This document shows, in pieces, positions 48,275 through 57,154 of a stretch of DNA of 57,454 bases. Every line of letters begins with the position of its first letter. Within the stretch, counting starts at the first letter, position 1. The notes beneath the pieces were generated by a model. That model ran no database searches. It saw nothing but the letters and a program-made list of their open reading frames with translations, and was not told the DNA's origin. Made by a program: the position numbers and the translations under genes. This stretch comes from Verrucomicrobiaceae bacterium (lineage in GTDB: Bacteria > Pseudomonadota > Gammaproteobacteria > Pseudomonadales > CAMLJR01): the NCBI GenBank assembly GCA_028293825.1, contig JAQGNY010000038.1:1-57454 (forward strand). The letters are read 5' to 3'.

Positions 48275-48303
48275 ATTATAGACCTGCCCTTTCGCTTTCA
48301 GCC
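48275..48303 (-). promoter_or_regulatory. Sigma-70 promoter of 6S RNA
   Basis: Minus-strand perfect -10 TATAAT (48275-48280), 17-bp spacer, weak -35 GGCTGA (48298-48303). The -10 ends six bases before the predicted 6S start. Confidence 0.7.
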
Positions 48304-48318
48304 AACCTGGTTTTGCTT

Positions 48319-48630
48319 TTAGCCGATTTCCATTTGCCGAAAACGCTGCAGAGTATCTTCGATTCGATCGCTTAATTTCTTGATCTGTTCGACGCCGGCG
48401 CCAGCAGCCTCGGTGTCTTGCGTCGTTTTATTCAGCAACTCGTAAGCGGTGTTTAATGCCACCATCACCGCAATGCGTTCGAGCCCAATAACCTTGCCCG
48501 AATCGCGCACGCCGCGCATTTGTTTGTCGAGAAAGCGCGCCGCTTCGATCAAACTCTTTTCCTGATCGGGCGGACAGGCAACCTGATAATCCTTTTCGAG
48601 GATCTTTAACAGAACGGTATTCGCACTCAC
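48319..48630 (-). CDS. zapA: Cell division protein ZapA
   Basis: A 103-residue ZapA. It cross-links FtsZ filaments at the division site. The sequence starts VLLKILEKDYQVACPPDQEK, followed by LIEAARFLDKQMRGVRDSGK and the long C-terminal coiled coil (IAVMVALNTAYELLNK ...). It overlaps the gene before it by four bases. 6S RNA follows 50 bp downstream. Confidence 0.93.
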   Translation of the reverse strand: MSANTVLLKILEKDYQVACPPDQEKSLIEAARFLDKQMRGVRDSGKVIGLERIAVMVALNTAYELLNKTTQDTEAAGAGVEQIKKLSDRIEDTLQRFRQMEIG

Positions 48631-48836
48631 GATTCCTGCTCCATCGCCTTCAGGCGCACAATCATCGCTTCGACTTTAGTGCGCGCGATTTCGGTTTTCT
48701 GAATGAGTTGTTCGCGTTCTTGCTGCCAATCGGTGGCTGCCGTTTTGAGCACGCGATTTTCGCGATCGAGTTGTTCGCACAAGGCAATCAGATCGCCGAT
48801 CTTGCGCTCCAACTGTTTAAATTGCTGAGTTTCCAT
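48627..48836 (-). CDS. Small coiled-coil protein (TIGR02449/ZapB-like)
   Basis: A 69-residue, almost fully coiled-coil protein (FKQLERKIGDLIALCEQLDR ... MIVRLKAMEQES) directly upstream of and overlapping zapA. Proteins of this size in this place are annotated TIGR02449 in gammaproteobacteria and resemble ZapB, which bridges ZapA and MatP. A ZapB-like role is inference from shape and context. Confidence 0.8.
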   Translation of the reverse strand: METQQFKQLERKIGDLIALCEQLDRENRVLKTAATDWQQEREQLIQKTEIARTKVEAMIVRLKAMEQES

Positions 48837-49024
48837 AGTACCCGCGCCGGCAGTGGCAAATGCTTTCTACTATAGAGGCCGCCTGAAACCGGGTCAACGC
48901 AACAAAATAATGCGATTTCAATAACCTGTCGCGAGCTTCGCGACGCGGCCGCAATATTTGCCGCGCGTCGCCTTTTCGCGGCAACGGCGCTACCATGTGC
49001 CGCCTTATCGAGACGCTATCCGCC

Positions 49025-49648
49025 ATGAATTCAGCCACGCCCATCGATTTCGCGCAGCTGCGCGAATTACTGCAAAACTTCGGCGCATTGTTGGGCGCTG
49101 CGGAAGTGCACGGCTTCCTGGTGGGCCAGCTCGCAACCGGTAAACGCTTCAGCCGCAGCGAATGGCTGCGCGCCGCCAACGAACAAGCCGATCTCAGCCA
49201 AAGCCCGGACGAAGTCGCCGGCGACCGCCTCTACGACTTGTACAACACCACGCTGAATGCGCTGCAAAGCGGCGAACTCGATTTTCAATTACTGCTGCCG
49301 GAAGACGACGCAGCGCTGACCGAACGCGTCGAAAATCTCGGCCAATGGTGCCAAGGCTTTTTGACCGGCTTCGGGCTGGCCGGCACCAAGTTGAAAATCG
49401 ACAGTGAATTGGCCGAAGCGCTGCGCGATCTTTCCGCCGTCGCCCAGGTCGGCGCCAGCGACGACGAAGTGGAACAGGAAAGCAGCGAGAGCGACTTGTT
49501 TTCGATCAGCGAATACGTGCGCCTGACCGCGGCGGAGATTTTCTGGAGCCACAATACCGAGCGCAAAACGGCGCCGAAACCTGCGCCAACCGAAACACCC
49601 GCGCCATCCAATCCGGCCGACTTATTCAAGCGCAAAAAGCTGCATTGA
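49025..49648 (+). CDS. ygfB: YgfB/UPF0149 family protein
   Basis: A 207-residue protein of UPF0149. The ATG at 49025 starts MNSATPIDFAQLRELLQNFG; family marks follow: EVHGFLVGQLATG, the central LLLPEDDAALTERVENLGQW and CQGFLTGFGLAG, SISEYVRLTAAEIFW. The C terminus (about 180-207) is a Pro/Thr tail. In Pseudomonas, YgfB represses ampDh3 and so affects beta-lactam resistance (memory). It stands divergent from the zapA block and leads into pepP. Confidence 0.92.
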   Translation: MNSATPIDFAQLRELLQNFGALLGAAEVHGFLVGQLATGKRFSRSEWLRAANEQADLSQSPDEVAGDRLYDLYNTTLNALQSGELDFQLLLPEDDAALTERVENLGQWCQGFLTGFGLAGTKLKIDSELAEALRDLSAVAQVGASDDEVEQESSESDLFSISEYVRLTAAEIFWSHNTERKTAPKPAPTETPAPSNPADLFKRKKLH

Positions 49649-49697
49649 GCGTGATAAGCTTGCACGCACCCCTCTGATAATCGCTGTTCCCGACACC

Positions 49698-51029
49698 ATG
49701 ACGACAAAAATCAGCAAGCAGGAATTTGCCCGCCGCCGCCGCGATTTGATGGCACAGATGGAGCCCGACTCCATCGCCATCGTGCCCGCCGCGCGCGAAA
49801 AAATTCGCAATCGCGACGTCGAGTTTCCGTTCCGCCAGGACAGCGATTTTTATTACCTGACCGGCTTTCCAGAACCCGATGCAGTGCTGGTGTTATTGCC
49901 GGGCCGCGAGCACGGCGAGGTCGTGGTGTTCTGCCGCGAGCGCGATCCGGCGATGGAGTTGTGGAACGGCTACCGCGCCGGGCCGGAAGGTGTGTGCGAA
50001 CGCTATGGCGCCGACGATGCATTCCCCATCGGCGATATGGACGAAATTCTGCCGGGCCTGATCGAAGGCCGCGAGCGCGTCTATTACGCGATGGGGCGCA
50101 ACGCCGATTTCGATCGCCGCGTGATGCAGTGGATCAATGTGATTCGCTCGAAGGTTCGCGCCGGCGCGCATCCACCCGGCGAATTCCTCGACCTCGATCA
50201 TCTGCTGCACGACCTGCGTTTATTCAAAAGCGCGGCCGAGCTGCGCATCATGCGCGAAGCCGGCAAAATCTCCGCCGACGCGCACTGCCGCGCGATGACG
50301 TTCTGCCAGCCCGGCATGATCGAATATCAGCTCGAATCCGAAATCCTGCACGAGTTTTCCCGCAACGGCGCGCGCGATCCCGCATACGGCACCATCGTCG
50401 GCGCTGGCGCCAACGGCTGCATCCTGCACTACCGCGAAAACAACACGGAAATCCGCGATGGCGATCTGGTGCTGATCGACGCCGGCTGCGAACTTGAGCA
50501 TTACGCCGCCGATATCACGCGCACCTTTCCGGCCAACGGCAAGTTCAGCAAGGAACAGCAGGCGCTGTACGAATTGACGCTGGCCGCGCAGCTCGACGCC
50601 ATCGCCAGTATCAAACCCGGCGCGCATTGGAACGAAGCGCACGAAGTCACCGTGCGCGTTATCGCGCAGGGTTTGATCGATCTCGGTCTGCTCAGCGGCG
50701 AGCTGAAAGAAGTGATCGAAACCGAAACCTACAAACAGTTTTACATGCACCGCGCTGGCCATTGGCTGGGCATGGACGTGCACGATGTCGGCGATTACAA
50801 ACTCGGCGGCAGCTGGCGCGTGCTGGAAGAAGGCATGGTAATGACGGTCGAGCCCGGCATTTATGTATCGCCCAACAATACTGCGGTGGGGCGCAAATGG
50901 CGCGGTATCGGCATTCGTATCGAAGACGATGTCGCGGTGACGAAAAAAGCCTGCGAAGTGCTGACCGGCGATGTGCCGAAAGCGCCGCGCGATATCGAAA
51001 AATTGATGCGCGGCAGCCGCGCGGCGTGA
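49698..51029 (+). CDS. pepP: Xaa-Pro aminopeptidase
   Basis: A 443-residue M24B metallopeptidase (E. coli PepP 441) that removes N-terminal residues preceding proline. Dinuclear Mn ligands are in VLIDAGCELEHYAADITRTF (two Asp), HRAGHWLGMDVHDVG (His), VEPGIYV (Glu) and IRIEDDV (Glu). The N-terminal domain (1-170) has FPFRQDSDFYYLTGFPEPDA. 49 bp after ygfB; its TGA overlaps the GTG of ubiH (GTGA). Confidence 0.95.
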   Translation: MTTKISKQEFARRRRDLMAQMEPDSIAIVPAAREKIRNRDVEFPFRQDSDFYYLTGFPEPDAVLVLLPGREHGEVVVFCRERDPAMELWNGYRAGPEGVCERYGADDAFPIGDMDEILPGLIEGRERVYYAMGRNADFDRRVMQWINVIRSKVRAGAHPPGEFLDLDHLLHDLRLFKSAAELRIMREAGKISADAHCRAMTFCQPGMIEYQLESEILHEFSRNGARDPAYGTIVGAGANGCILHYRENNTEIRDGDLVLIDAGCELEHYAADITRTFPANGKFSKEQQALYELTLAAQLDAIASIKPGAHWNEAHEVTVRVIAQGLIDLGLLSGELKEVIETETYKQFYMHRAGHWLGMDVHDVGDYKLGGSWRVLEEGMVMTVEPGIYVSPNNTAVGRKWRGIGIRIEDDVAVTKKACEVLTGDVPKAPRDIEKLMRGSRAA

Positions 51030-52315
51030 GTCAAACCGGCGCGACCGAGAATGTCACCGGCGCCAGCGATTACGATGTCGTTATCGCCGGCGGCGGTATG
51101 GTCGGCATCAGCTTCGCGCTGCTGCTGAACCGCCTCAGCCGCGCGAATGTGCGCATTCTTGTCGCCGAAAGCTTCACAGTTCCCGCCAGCACCAACGGCA
51201 CGCCCGTTTACCGCCCCAGCTTCGATGCCCGCGCCACCGCGCTGTCGTACGGCAGCCGCTGCATTCTGGAAAACCTCGGCATCTGGAACACGCTGCAACA
51301 ACACGCCACGTCGATTACCGATATTCATGTATCCGAGCGCAATCGCTTCGGCAGCGTGGCGCTAAATGCGCAACAGCGCGGTTGGCCGGCGCTCGGCACC
51401 GTGGTCGAAAACGCCTGGCTCGGCAATGTGCTGATCAGCGAATTGCGCAAACAGCCCGGCATCGAATGGCTGAGTCCGGCGCAGGTGATCGACTGCCAGA
51501 ACGGCATCGATGGCGCGTGCATCACCATCGATCACGACGGCACGCAAAAAACCGTTACCACCAAATTGCTAGCGATTGCCGACGGCGCCCAATCCGGCCT
51601 GCGCACGCGGCTGAATATCGGCACGCGTGAGCACGATTATCAGCAGCAGGCCATCATCGCCAATATCTGCTGCGACAAACCGCACGCCGGCTGGGCTTAC
51701 GAGCGCTTCACCGATTGGGGTCCGATGGCATTATTGCCGCTGACGCCCGCCAGCGACGCCGCGCCGCGCATGGCCTTGGTGTGGACGATGAAAGGCGAGC
51801 GTGCGCAGGAACTATTGAGCAGCTCCGACGCCGAATTTCTGGCCACGCTGCAGCAGCGTTTCGGCCAGCGCCAGGGCCGCTTTACCCGCGTCGGTCAGCG
51901 CTACAGTTACGATCTCAAATTGACCGAAGCCAGCGAACAAATTCGCCGCCAGATCGTGCTGATCGGCAACGCCGCGCACAGTTTGCACCCGGTTGCTGGC
52001 CAGGGCTTCAATCTGGCGCTGCGCGACGTGCAACGTCTGGCCGAAGTGATTGCGCAAGCGACCGCCGAATGTGAATCCATCGGCGAGCTGACCGTGCTGC
52101 GGCGCTATCGCGAGCGCCAACAACTCGATCAAACGCGCACGCTGATTTTCTCGAATCGGATTACCGCGCTGTTCGAAAAACCCGGGCTGGTCGTCGGCGG
52201 CCTGCGCCACGTCGGCCTGCTTGCACTCGACCTCAATGTGGATTTAAAGAATCGCTTCGTCGATCAAACCGCCGGCTTTCATCCCGGCGCGGCGCTAGGC
52301 AATGCCATTGGATAA
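51026..52315 (+). CDS. ubiH: 2-octaprenyl-6-methoxyphenol hydroxylase
   Basis: A 429-residue FAD monooxygenase of the UbiH/UbiF family, with GTG overlapping the pepP stop. FAD motif: VVIAGGGMVGISFALLLNRL; second motif GNAAHSLHPVAGQGFNLALRD with the GD-type flavin contact. The segment FDARATALSYGSRCILENLG and ITDIHVSERNRFGSVAL mark UbiH rather than UbiI. It hydroxylates a ring carbon in ubiquinone synthesis. Longer than E. coli UbiH (392) mainly at the N terminus and in the C-terminal tail. Confidence 0.92.
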   Translation: MSQTGATENVTGASDYDVVIAGGGMVGISFALLLNRLSRANVRILVAESFTVPASTNGTPVYRPSFDARATALSYGSRCILENLGIWNTLQQHATSITDIHVSERNRFGSVALNAQQRGWPALGTVVENAWLGNVLISELRKQPGIEWLSPAQVIDCQNGIDGACITIDHDGTQKTVTTKLLAIADGAQSGLRTRLNIGTREHDYQQQAIIANICCDKPHAGWAYERFTDWGPMALLPLTPASDAAPRMALVWTMKGERAQELLSSSDAEFLATLQQRFGQRQGRFTRVGQRYSYDLKLTEASEQIRRQIVLIGNAAHSLHPVAGQGFNLALRDVQRLAEVIAQATAECESIGELTVLRRYRERQQLDQTRTLIFSNRITALFEKPGLVVGGLRHVGLLALDLNVDLKNRFVDQTAGFHPGAALGNAIG

Positions 52316-52318
52316 CCG

Positions 52319-53536
52319 ATGATTCCGCAAAAATTTGATGTAGTCATCGTCGGCGCCGGTTTGGCCGGCACTGCACTGGCCGTTGCCCTCGGCGGCAGCA
52401 CGCTGCGCGTTGCGCTGATCGAAGCGCAGCCGCTGTCGCTGCAATGGCCGGCGCTTAGCGACGATGTCAGCAGCTTCGATGCGCGGGTTAGCGCGCTGAC
52501 CTTGGCGTCGCAACAATGGCTGCAGCAGCTCGGTGCATGGAATTTAGTCGCCGCGCAACGCACCGCGCCGTATCGGCATATGCAGGTGTGGGACGGCGAA
52601 GGCACCGGCTTCATCGAGTTCGATGCGGCCGAAGTGAATCAGCCCGCGCTTGGCCATATCGTCGAAAACCGCTTGCTTCAAGTTGCATTACTGCAGAGCC
52701 TGAGTCGCCAGCACAACGTGCAGATTTTCAGTTCGACCACGGTTGAGCGCTACGAGCGCGACGCTCACGGCATGCGCGTTCATCTCAATAATCAAGCGCA
52801 GTTAGTTACGACACTGCTGGTCGGCGCAGATGGCGCCAACTCGCGCGTGCGCGACTGGGCGCAGTTCAAATTGCGCGAGTGGGATTACGGCCATATCGCG
52901 ATTGTCGCGACCGTTGCCACTGAACAGCCGCACGCGGCTACAGCGCGCCAGATTTTCCGCCGCCAGGGGCCGCTCGCCTTTTTGCCGCTGCGCACCAACA
53001 CGCCAGGTCAGCATTTGTCGTCGATTGTGTGGTCGACGCTGCCAGAAGAGGCCGAAGCTTTAATGCAACTAGACGATGCCGAATTTATGCAGACACTCGG
53101 TCGCGCCTTCGAACATCGGCTCGGCGCGATTACGGCGACCAGCACGCGGTTTAGTTTTCCGCTGCGCGCGCGCCACGCCAGCGATTATGTGCAGCCCAAT
53201 ATCGCGCTGATCGGCGATGCCGCGCATACGATTCACCCGCTGGCCGGACAAGGCATCAATCTCGGTTTTCTCGACGCACAGGCATTGGCGCAGGAAGTCT
53301 TGCGCGCCGCGCAACGCGGGCTCAGCGTTGCCGACGAATCAGTGTTGTCGCGCTACCAGCGCAGCCGCAAAACCGACAATCTCGCCATGCTCGCCGTGAT
53401 GGAAGGTTTCAAACGTCTGTTCGGCGCGCGGCAATTACCGTTGCGCTGGCTGCGCAATAGTGGCCTCAAGTGGGTCAACCGCAGCGCCGTGCTGAAGCGC
53501 ATATTAATTCGACAAGCGATGGGCGCTGCACCGTAA
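52319..53536 (+). CDS. ubiI: Ubiquinone-synthesis FAD hydroxylase (UbiI-type)
   Basis: A 405-residue paralogue of UbiH, three bases downstream. FAD motif VVIVGAGLAGTALAVALGGS; second motif LIGDAAHTIHPLAGQGINLG; also LVGADGANSRVRDWA. UbiI (VisC) hydroxylates C5 of the ring; the pepP-ubiH-ubiI order is the standard one. It could instead be a UbiF- or UbiM-like enzyme, since the paralogues are hard to separate by eye. Confidence 0.88.
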   Translation: MIPQKFDVVIVGAGLAGTALAVALGGSTLRVALIEAQPLSLQWPALSDDVSSFDARVSALTLASQQWLQQLGAWNLVAAQRTAPYRHMQVWDGEGTGFIEFDAAEVNQPALGHIVENRLLQVALLQSLSRQHNVQIFSSTTVERYERDAHGMRVHLNNQAQLVTTLLVGADGANSRVRDWAQFKLREWDYGHIAIVATVATEQPHAATARQIFRRQGPLAFLPLRTNTPGQHLSSIVWSTLPEEAEALMQLDDAEFMQTLGRAFEHRLGAITATSTRFSFPLRARHASDYVQPNIALIGDAAHTIHPLAGQGINLGFLDAQALAQEVLRAAQRGLSVADESVLSRYQRSRKTDNLAMLAVMEGFKRLFGARQLPLRWLRNSGLKWVNRSAVLKRILIRQAMGAAP

Positions 53537-53618
53537 ACCACACAACTCGGCTTGTTTTTCCGACTTTGCCCGGTAAAATGCCGGTCATTCCCTTTCATCT
53601 CTGCCCGAGCGCCCTGCC

Positions 53619-54008
53619 ATGAGCAACAATCCGACTGAATTGAAATACGCCAGCAGCCACGAATGGGCGCGCCTCGAAGAAGACGGCACCGTCACGGTCG
53701 GCATTACCGACCACGCGCAAAATGCATTAGGCGATGTGGTTTATGTCGAACTGCCGGAAGTCGGTGCGATCCTGACTGCCGGTCAGGAAGCGGGCGTGGT
53801 GGAATCGGTTAAAGCGGCATCGGATATTTACGCGCCGATTTCCGGCACCGTCATCGCGATTAACGAATTGCTCGAAGACGCGCCGGAAACCATCAACGGC
53901 GACGCCTATCACGAAGGCTGGTTTTATCGGCTTGAGCCGACCGACGCCGCCGAGCTCGACGACCTGCTCAGCGCCGAGGCGTATCAGGCCCAATGTGACG
54001 ACGAATAA
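53619..54008 (+). CDS. gcvH: Glycine cleavage system H protein
   Basis: A 129-residue lipoyl carrier, full length. The lipoylated lysine is Lys65 in [15 protein letters not shown]. The N terminus [17 protein letters not shown] and [19 protein letters not shown] are conserved. It carries the aminomethyl group from GcvP to GcvT. Neither gene is next to it here, and no glycine riboswitch precedes it. A hairpin follows. Confidence 0.95.
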   Translation: MSNNPTELKYASSHEWARLEEDGTVTVGITDHAQNALGDVVYVELPEVGAILTAGQEAGVVESVKAASDIYAPISGTVIAINELLEDAPETINGDAYHEGWFYRLEPTDAAELDDLLSAEAYQAQCDDE

Positions 54009-54021
54009 TTCGAATTAATAC

Positions 54022-54045
54022 GCGGCGCCGAAACTTCGGCGTCGC
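54022..54045 (+). terminator. GC-rich hairpin after gcvH
   Basis: GCGGCGCCGAA pairs with TTCGGCGTCGC (10 of 11, the other a G-U) around AC. It starts 14 bp after the gcvH stop. No T-run, so termination may need Rho. Confidence 0.5.
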
Positions 54046-54142
54046 CATCTCCGCCAATCCATTCATCGCTAATCATCGACTCGGCAGTTTCAGCTGGGTG
54101 ACCGCAGCGTAAACCCCACCGATTTCGTGCGAGTACCCCGCC

Positions 54143-55336
54143 ATGGCCGATCCATTTCCCGAATTATTTTTGAATCCCAATGCCGAACGCCGTCTGCGCA
54201 GCGGCCATCCGTGGATTTACAGCAATGAAATCGACACCAAAAAATCGCCGCTGAAAAATTACACGCCGGGTCAGCAGGTGCAGGTGCACGCCAGCAACGG
54301 CAAGGCGATCGGCATCGCCTACATCAACCCGCACACACTGATTTGCGCGCGGCTGATCGGACGCGATCACGCGCTGGATAAATCGTTGCTGGTGCATCGC
54401 TTGAATATTGCGTTGGCGCTGCGCGAACGGTTGTTTCCGGGGCCATTTTATCGACTCGTATATGGCGACAGCGACGCGCTGCCAGGCTTGGTGGTCGATC
54501 GCTTCGGCGATTATGTGGTCGTGCAAATCAATACCGCTGGCATGGAGCTGGTGCTCGACGATATCGTCACGGCATTGACTCAAGTATTAAAACCGCGCGG
54601 CATTCTGCTGAAAAACGATTCGCGCGTGCGCGAGTCCGAAGGGCTCGACAGCTATGTGAAAGTCGCTTTCGGCGAAGTGCCGGAGCAGGTCGAGTTGATC
54701 GAAAACGGCTGCCGCTTTTTGGCGCCACTGTATTCGGGCCAAAAAACCGGCTGGTTTTACGATCATCGCAATGCGCGCGCACAGCTGGGGCCATACTCCA
54801 AAGGCCGCCGCGTGCTCGACGTGTTTTCTTACATCGGCGGCTGGGGCATTCAGGCCGCGTTGCACGGCGCCAGCGAAGTCACACTGCTCGACAGTTCCGC
54901 ACAGGCGCTGGAAATGGGCCTACGCAACGCCGAATTGAATGGCGTCGGCGACCGCGTGAAGACGCTAGAAGGCTCGGCTTTCGACGTGCTGAAAGAACTG
55001 CATGAACAGGGCGAACGCTTCGACACCATCATCCTCGACCCGCCAGCCTTTATTCCGCGCCGCAAAGATATTAAAGCGGGAGTGGAGGCGTATCGCCGCG
55101 TCAACGAACTCGCGATGCGGCTGCTCAATCGTGATGGCTTTTTGATTTCCGGTTCGTGCTCGCTGCATTTGGAGCGTGCGCAATTAGTCGAACTGCTGCG
55201 CGCCGGCTCGCGCCATGTCGATCGCCAATTACAGGTGCTCGAACAGCACGGTCAGGGCGCAGATCATCCGGTGCATCCGGCTATTCCGGAAACCGAATAT
55301 TTGAAGAGCGTGTTTTGTCGGGTGTTGGCGCCCTGA
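54143..55336 (+). CDS. rlmI: 23S rRNA (cytosine-C5) methyltransferase RlmI
   Basis: A 397-residue enzyme (E. coli RlmI 396) methylating C1962 of 23S rRNA. The N-terminal PUA-like domain (about 1-75) holds RLRSGHPWIYSNEID. The middle has YGDSDALPGLVVDRFGDYVV and SGQKTGWFYDHRNAR. The SAM fold has VLDVFSYIGGWGIQAAL and the catalytic DPPAF motif; the second conserved Cys is in SGSCSLHL. Last intact core gene before the disrupted right end. Confidence 0.95.
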   Translation: MADPFPELFLNPNAERRLRSGHPWIYSNEIDTKKSPLKNYTPGQQVQVHASNGKAIGIAYINPHTLICARLIGRDHALDKSLLVHRLNIALALRERLFPGPFYRLVYGDSDALPGLVVDRFGDYVVVQINTAGMELVLDDIVTALTQVLKPRGILLKNDSRVRESEGLDSYVKVAFGEVPEQVELIENGCRFLAPLYSGQKTGWFYDHRNARAQLGPYSKGRRVLDVFSYIGGWGIQAALHGASEVTLLDSSAQALEMGLRNAELNGVGDRVKTLEGSAFDVLKELHEQGERFDTIILDPPAFIPRRKDIKAGVEAYRRVNELAMRLLNRDGFLISGSCSLHLERAQLVELLRAGSRHVDRQLQVLEQHGQGADHPVHPAIPETEYLKSVFCRVLAP

Positions 55337-55398
55337 TTCAAGCGTCTATCCATCCCAATTGCGACGATGCTCCAAAACTAACCGAATGTGACGTTTCA

Positions 55399-55577
55399 AC
55401 CTCCCCCTTTGAAAAAGGGGATTGGGAGGGATTTGGGTTTGTCCTTAGAGAAATCCCCCTGCCTCCCTTTGGTTAAAGGCGGGGATGGATGGCTATTCGG
55501 ATGGTATTGAGTTTTGGTCGACGCACGGCGCCATCTTTAACGAAAGGAGGCAACGAGCAGCGTGAGCGGGGGATTTG
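55399..55577. repeat. REP-like palindromic repeat cluster
   Basis: CCCCTTT-GAA-AAAGGGG (55404-55420), continuing as ATTGGGAGGGATTT, is followed by the inverse form AAATCCCCCTGCCTCCCTTT (55451-55470) paired to AAAGGCGGGGA. A third, weaker copy (AACGAAAGGAGG ... GGGGGATTTGCC) lies at 55540-55577. CCCCCTTT-AAAGGGGG-type dispersed repeats occur in many bacterial genomes. They fill the 275 bp between rlmI and the radC remnant. Confidence 0.6.
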
Positions 55578-55611
55578 CCCTCGCAACTTCAACCGCCCTC
55601 CCACCGCCGAT

Positions 55612-55767
55612 CTACAACCACCCCCGCTCCGAAAACGACACACACTCCTGATCGCCAACAATCACATGGTCGAGCAAGCGAATATCGACCAGCGCCAGCG
55701 CATCGCGCAAACGCTCGGTGATGCGATGATCAGATTGACTGGGTTCGGCGACACCAGACGGATTTCC
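55612..55767 (-). pseudogene. radC: C-terminal remnant of radC
   Basis: The minus strand reads [20 protein letters not shown], then [20 protein letters not shown] and [10 protein letters not shown] before a stop. This is the end of the RadC (JAB/MPN) domain, starting inside its HNHPSG motif; the first His is replaced by Gly at the break. About 50 codons survive of ~225. Upstream on the minus strand there is no continuation, so the gene was cut here. The boundary is near 55767. Confidence 0.8.
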
Positions 55768-56046
55768 CTGTCAAGCATCTTGTGACAATTCAAATAGAAA
55801 AGCGCGGGGGATCCGCGTATTGGGTATATGTTGATTGCCGTGAGTATTTGATCCCACGTTTCCAAGGGGCATTGACCCAGTGGGCAACATTTAAAATGTT
55901 GCTCGATCAATAAAATAATTCGATGACAGCGGGTCAGTGCATTCCGGCATTATTCTATTAGCTGGGTCAATTAGATGCGGAATCCAGCACCCTAGGACCC
56001 CATATAGGAATGGTTAGGTTGCACTGCGCTGTTGAATCGCCTGATG
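55768..56046. other. Junction region with inverted repeats and half-attC
   Basis: A 279-bp stretch between the radC break and the serine hydrolase stop. It holds a perfect 19-bp palindrome (GCAACATTT-A-AAATGTTGC, 55884-55902), 10-bp arms ATTGACCCAG (55871-55880) and CTGGGTCAAT (55962-55971), and GTTAGGT at 56013-56019, which on the minus strand reads ACCTAACCATTC, like the left end of an attC. No right attC end follows. A 43-codon GTG frame (55782-55913, plus) is open but unrecognised. Confidence 0.5.
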
Positions 56047-57126
56047 CTATCGAAGCATGTGGAATGCGAACGCACTGTGTTCTCCTGGAAGTACGATCTT
56101 CGTCAGTGGCTCCACCAGTGCCATTCCCTGTTCGCTGTTGGTCAGAATTACGACCGCATCGCCAGACGAAGCTGAGGCCATGACGAAAGCTCGGTAGCCT
56201 GGATTGCTTCCCCACTGCCACAGGTTTGGCCCTGATGCACCGATTTCGACACCCCATCCGAGGCCCCACTGCAGCCCGAGTCGGCGGTTGGCCGTGGCAG
56301 GTTTTTCGATTGTGAGAGTCATTGCCGATGAATCGTTCAGGAGTCTCGCTACGAATTTTGCGTAGTCGTTCGCAGTTGTGTAGAGCGAGGCTGCAGCAAT
56401 TGGCTCTGGAAATCGGAGTTGACGCTTCTGGCCGGAACGAGACGTGCCTTGCACCAACTTGTCTGCCAAGGCAGCGTTCCATCGGAATTCACTACTGGCC
56501 ATGCCGATCGGGTCGAAGACCTCACGACGTATGAACTGGTCTAACGGCATGCCGGCGACAGTTTCGACCACGCGTTGCAGCAGCATGAAGCCTTCGCCTG
56601 AGTACTGCCACGATTTGCCTGGAGGGAAGGCAAAGACTAAGCGCTCAGTGGACCAGTTCGGGAGACCGGACGTGTGATTTAGAAGCATTCGCAGAGTGAC
56701 CCCCCTTAATTCTGGGGCGTCCACAAGTTCAGTGAGCACCGGTGGACGGTTGTCGAAGGGGTTCTTCAGACGTACATAGCCCTGGGGAAGATACGTGAGC
56801 ACAGGAGCCTCCAAGTCTAAGAGCCCGCGCTGGACGAGCTTCAGGACGCCATAGGCAACGACAGGCTTAGCCAACGATGCCGCTTGGAAGATTGAGTCGG
56901 GGGTCAGCTGTTGTGCAGGGTCGCATCCGGATGCGACGCCAGAGAATCTGGCTGAGCGGGCAGAAATCACCGCGTACGCAACTGCGCATACTCGATGCTC
57001 GACCGCAAGCGAGTCGGCCGCAGCCTGGAGCTGCTGTGGTGCGGCTTTCTTGTCTTCAGCGCGGCAAGGCGACCACACGAGCGCGGCTGCAACGAAAGCA
57101 TATCCCAAGACCGAGCAAGACTTCAC
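56047..57126 (-). CDS. Beta-lactamase-family serine hydrolase (gene cassette)
   Basis: A 359-residue exported protein (signal peptide ending SPCRA near residue 23). Class C beta-lactamase/esterase fold: SLAK with Ser84 and Lys87, the tyrosine motif YSG (175-177, in place of YxN), GLPNWS with MLLNHTSG, and the third motif region WQWGSNPGYRA in place of KTG/HxG. The changes suggest an esterase or peptidase rather than a lactamase. It starts 29 bp inside an attC boundary, so it looks like an integron gene cassette. Base and codon use differ from the core genes. Confidence 0.85.
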   Translation of the reverse strand: MKSCSVLGYAFVAAALVWSPCRAEDKKAAPQQLQAAADSLAVEHRVCAVAYAVISARSARFSGVASGCDPAQQLTPDSIFQAASLAKPVVAYGVLKLVQRGLLDLEAPVLTYLPQGYVRLKNPFDNRPPVLTELVDAPELRGVTLRMLLNHTSGLPNWSTERLVFAFPPGKSWQYSGEGFMLLQRVVETVAGMPLDQFIRREVFDPIGMASSEFRWNAALADKLVQGTSRSGQKRQLRFPEPIAAASLYTTANDYAKFVARLLNDSSAMTLTIEKPATANRRLGLQWGLGWGVEIGASGPNLWQWGSNPGYRAFVMASASSGDAVVILTNSEQGMALVEPLTKIVLPGEHSAFAFHMLR

Positions 57127-57154
57127 GAGGAAGGGAATGGGGTGTATTTGTGCG

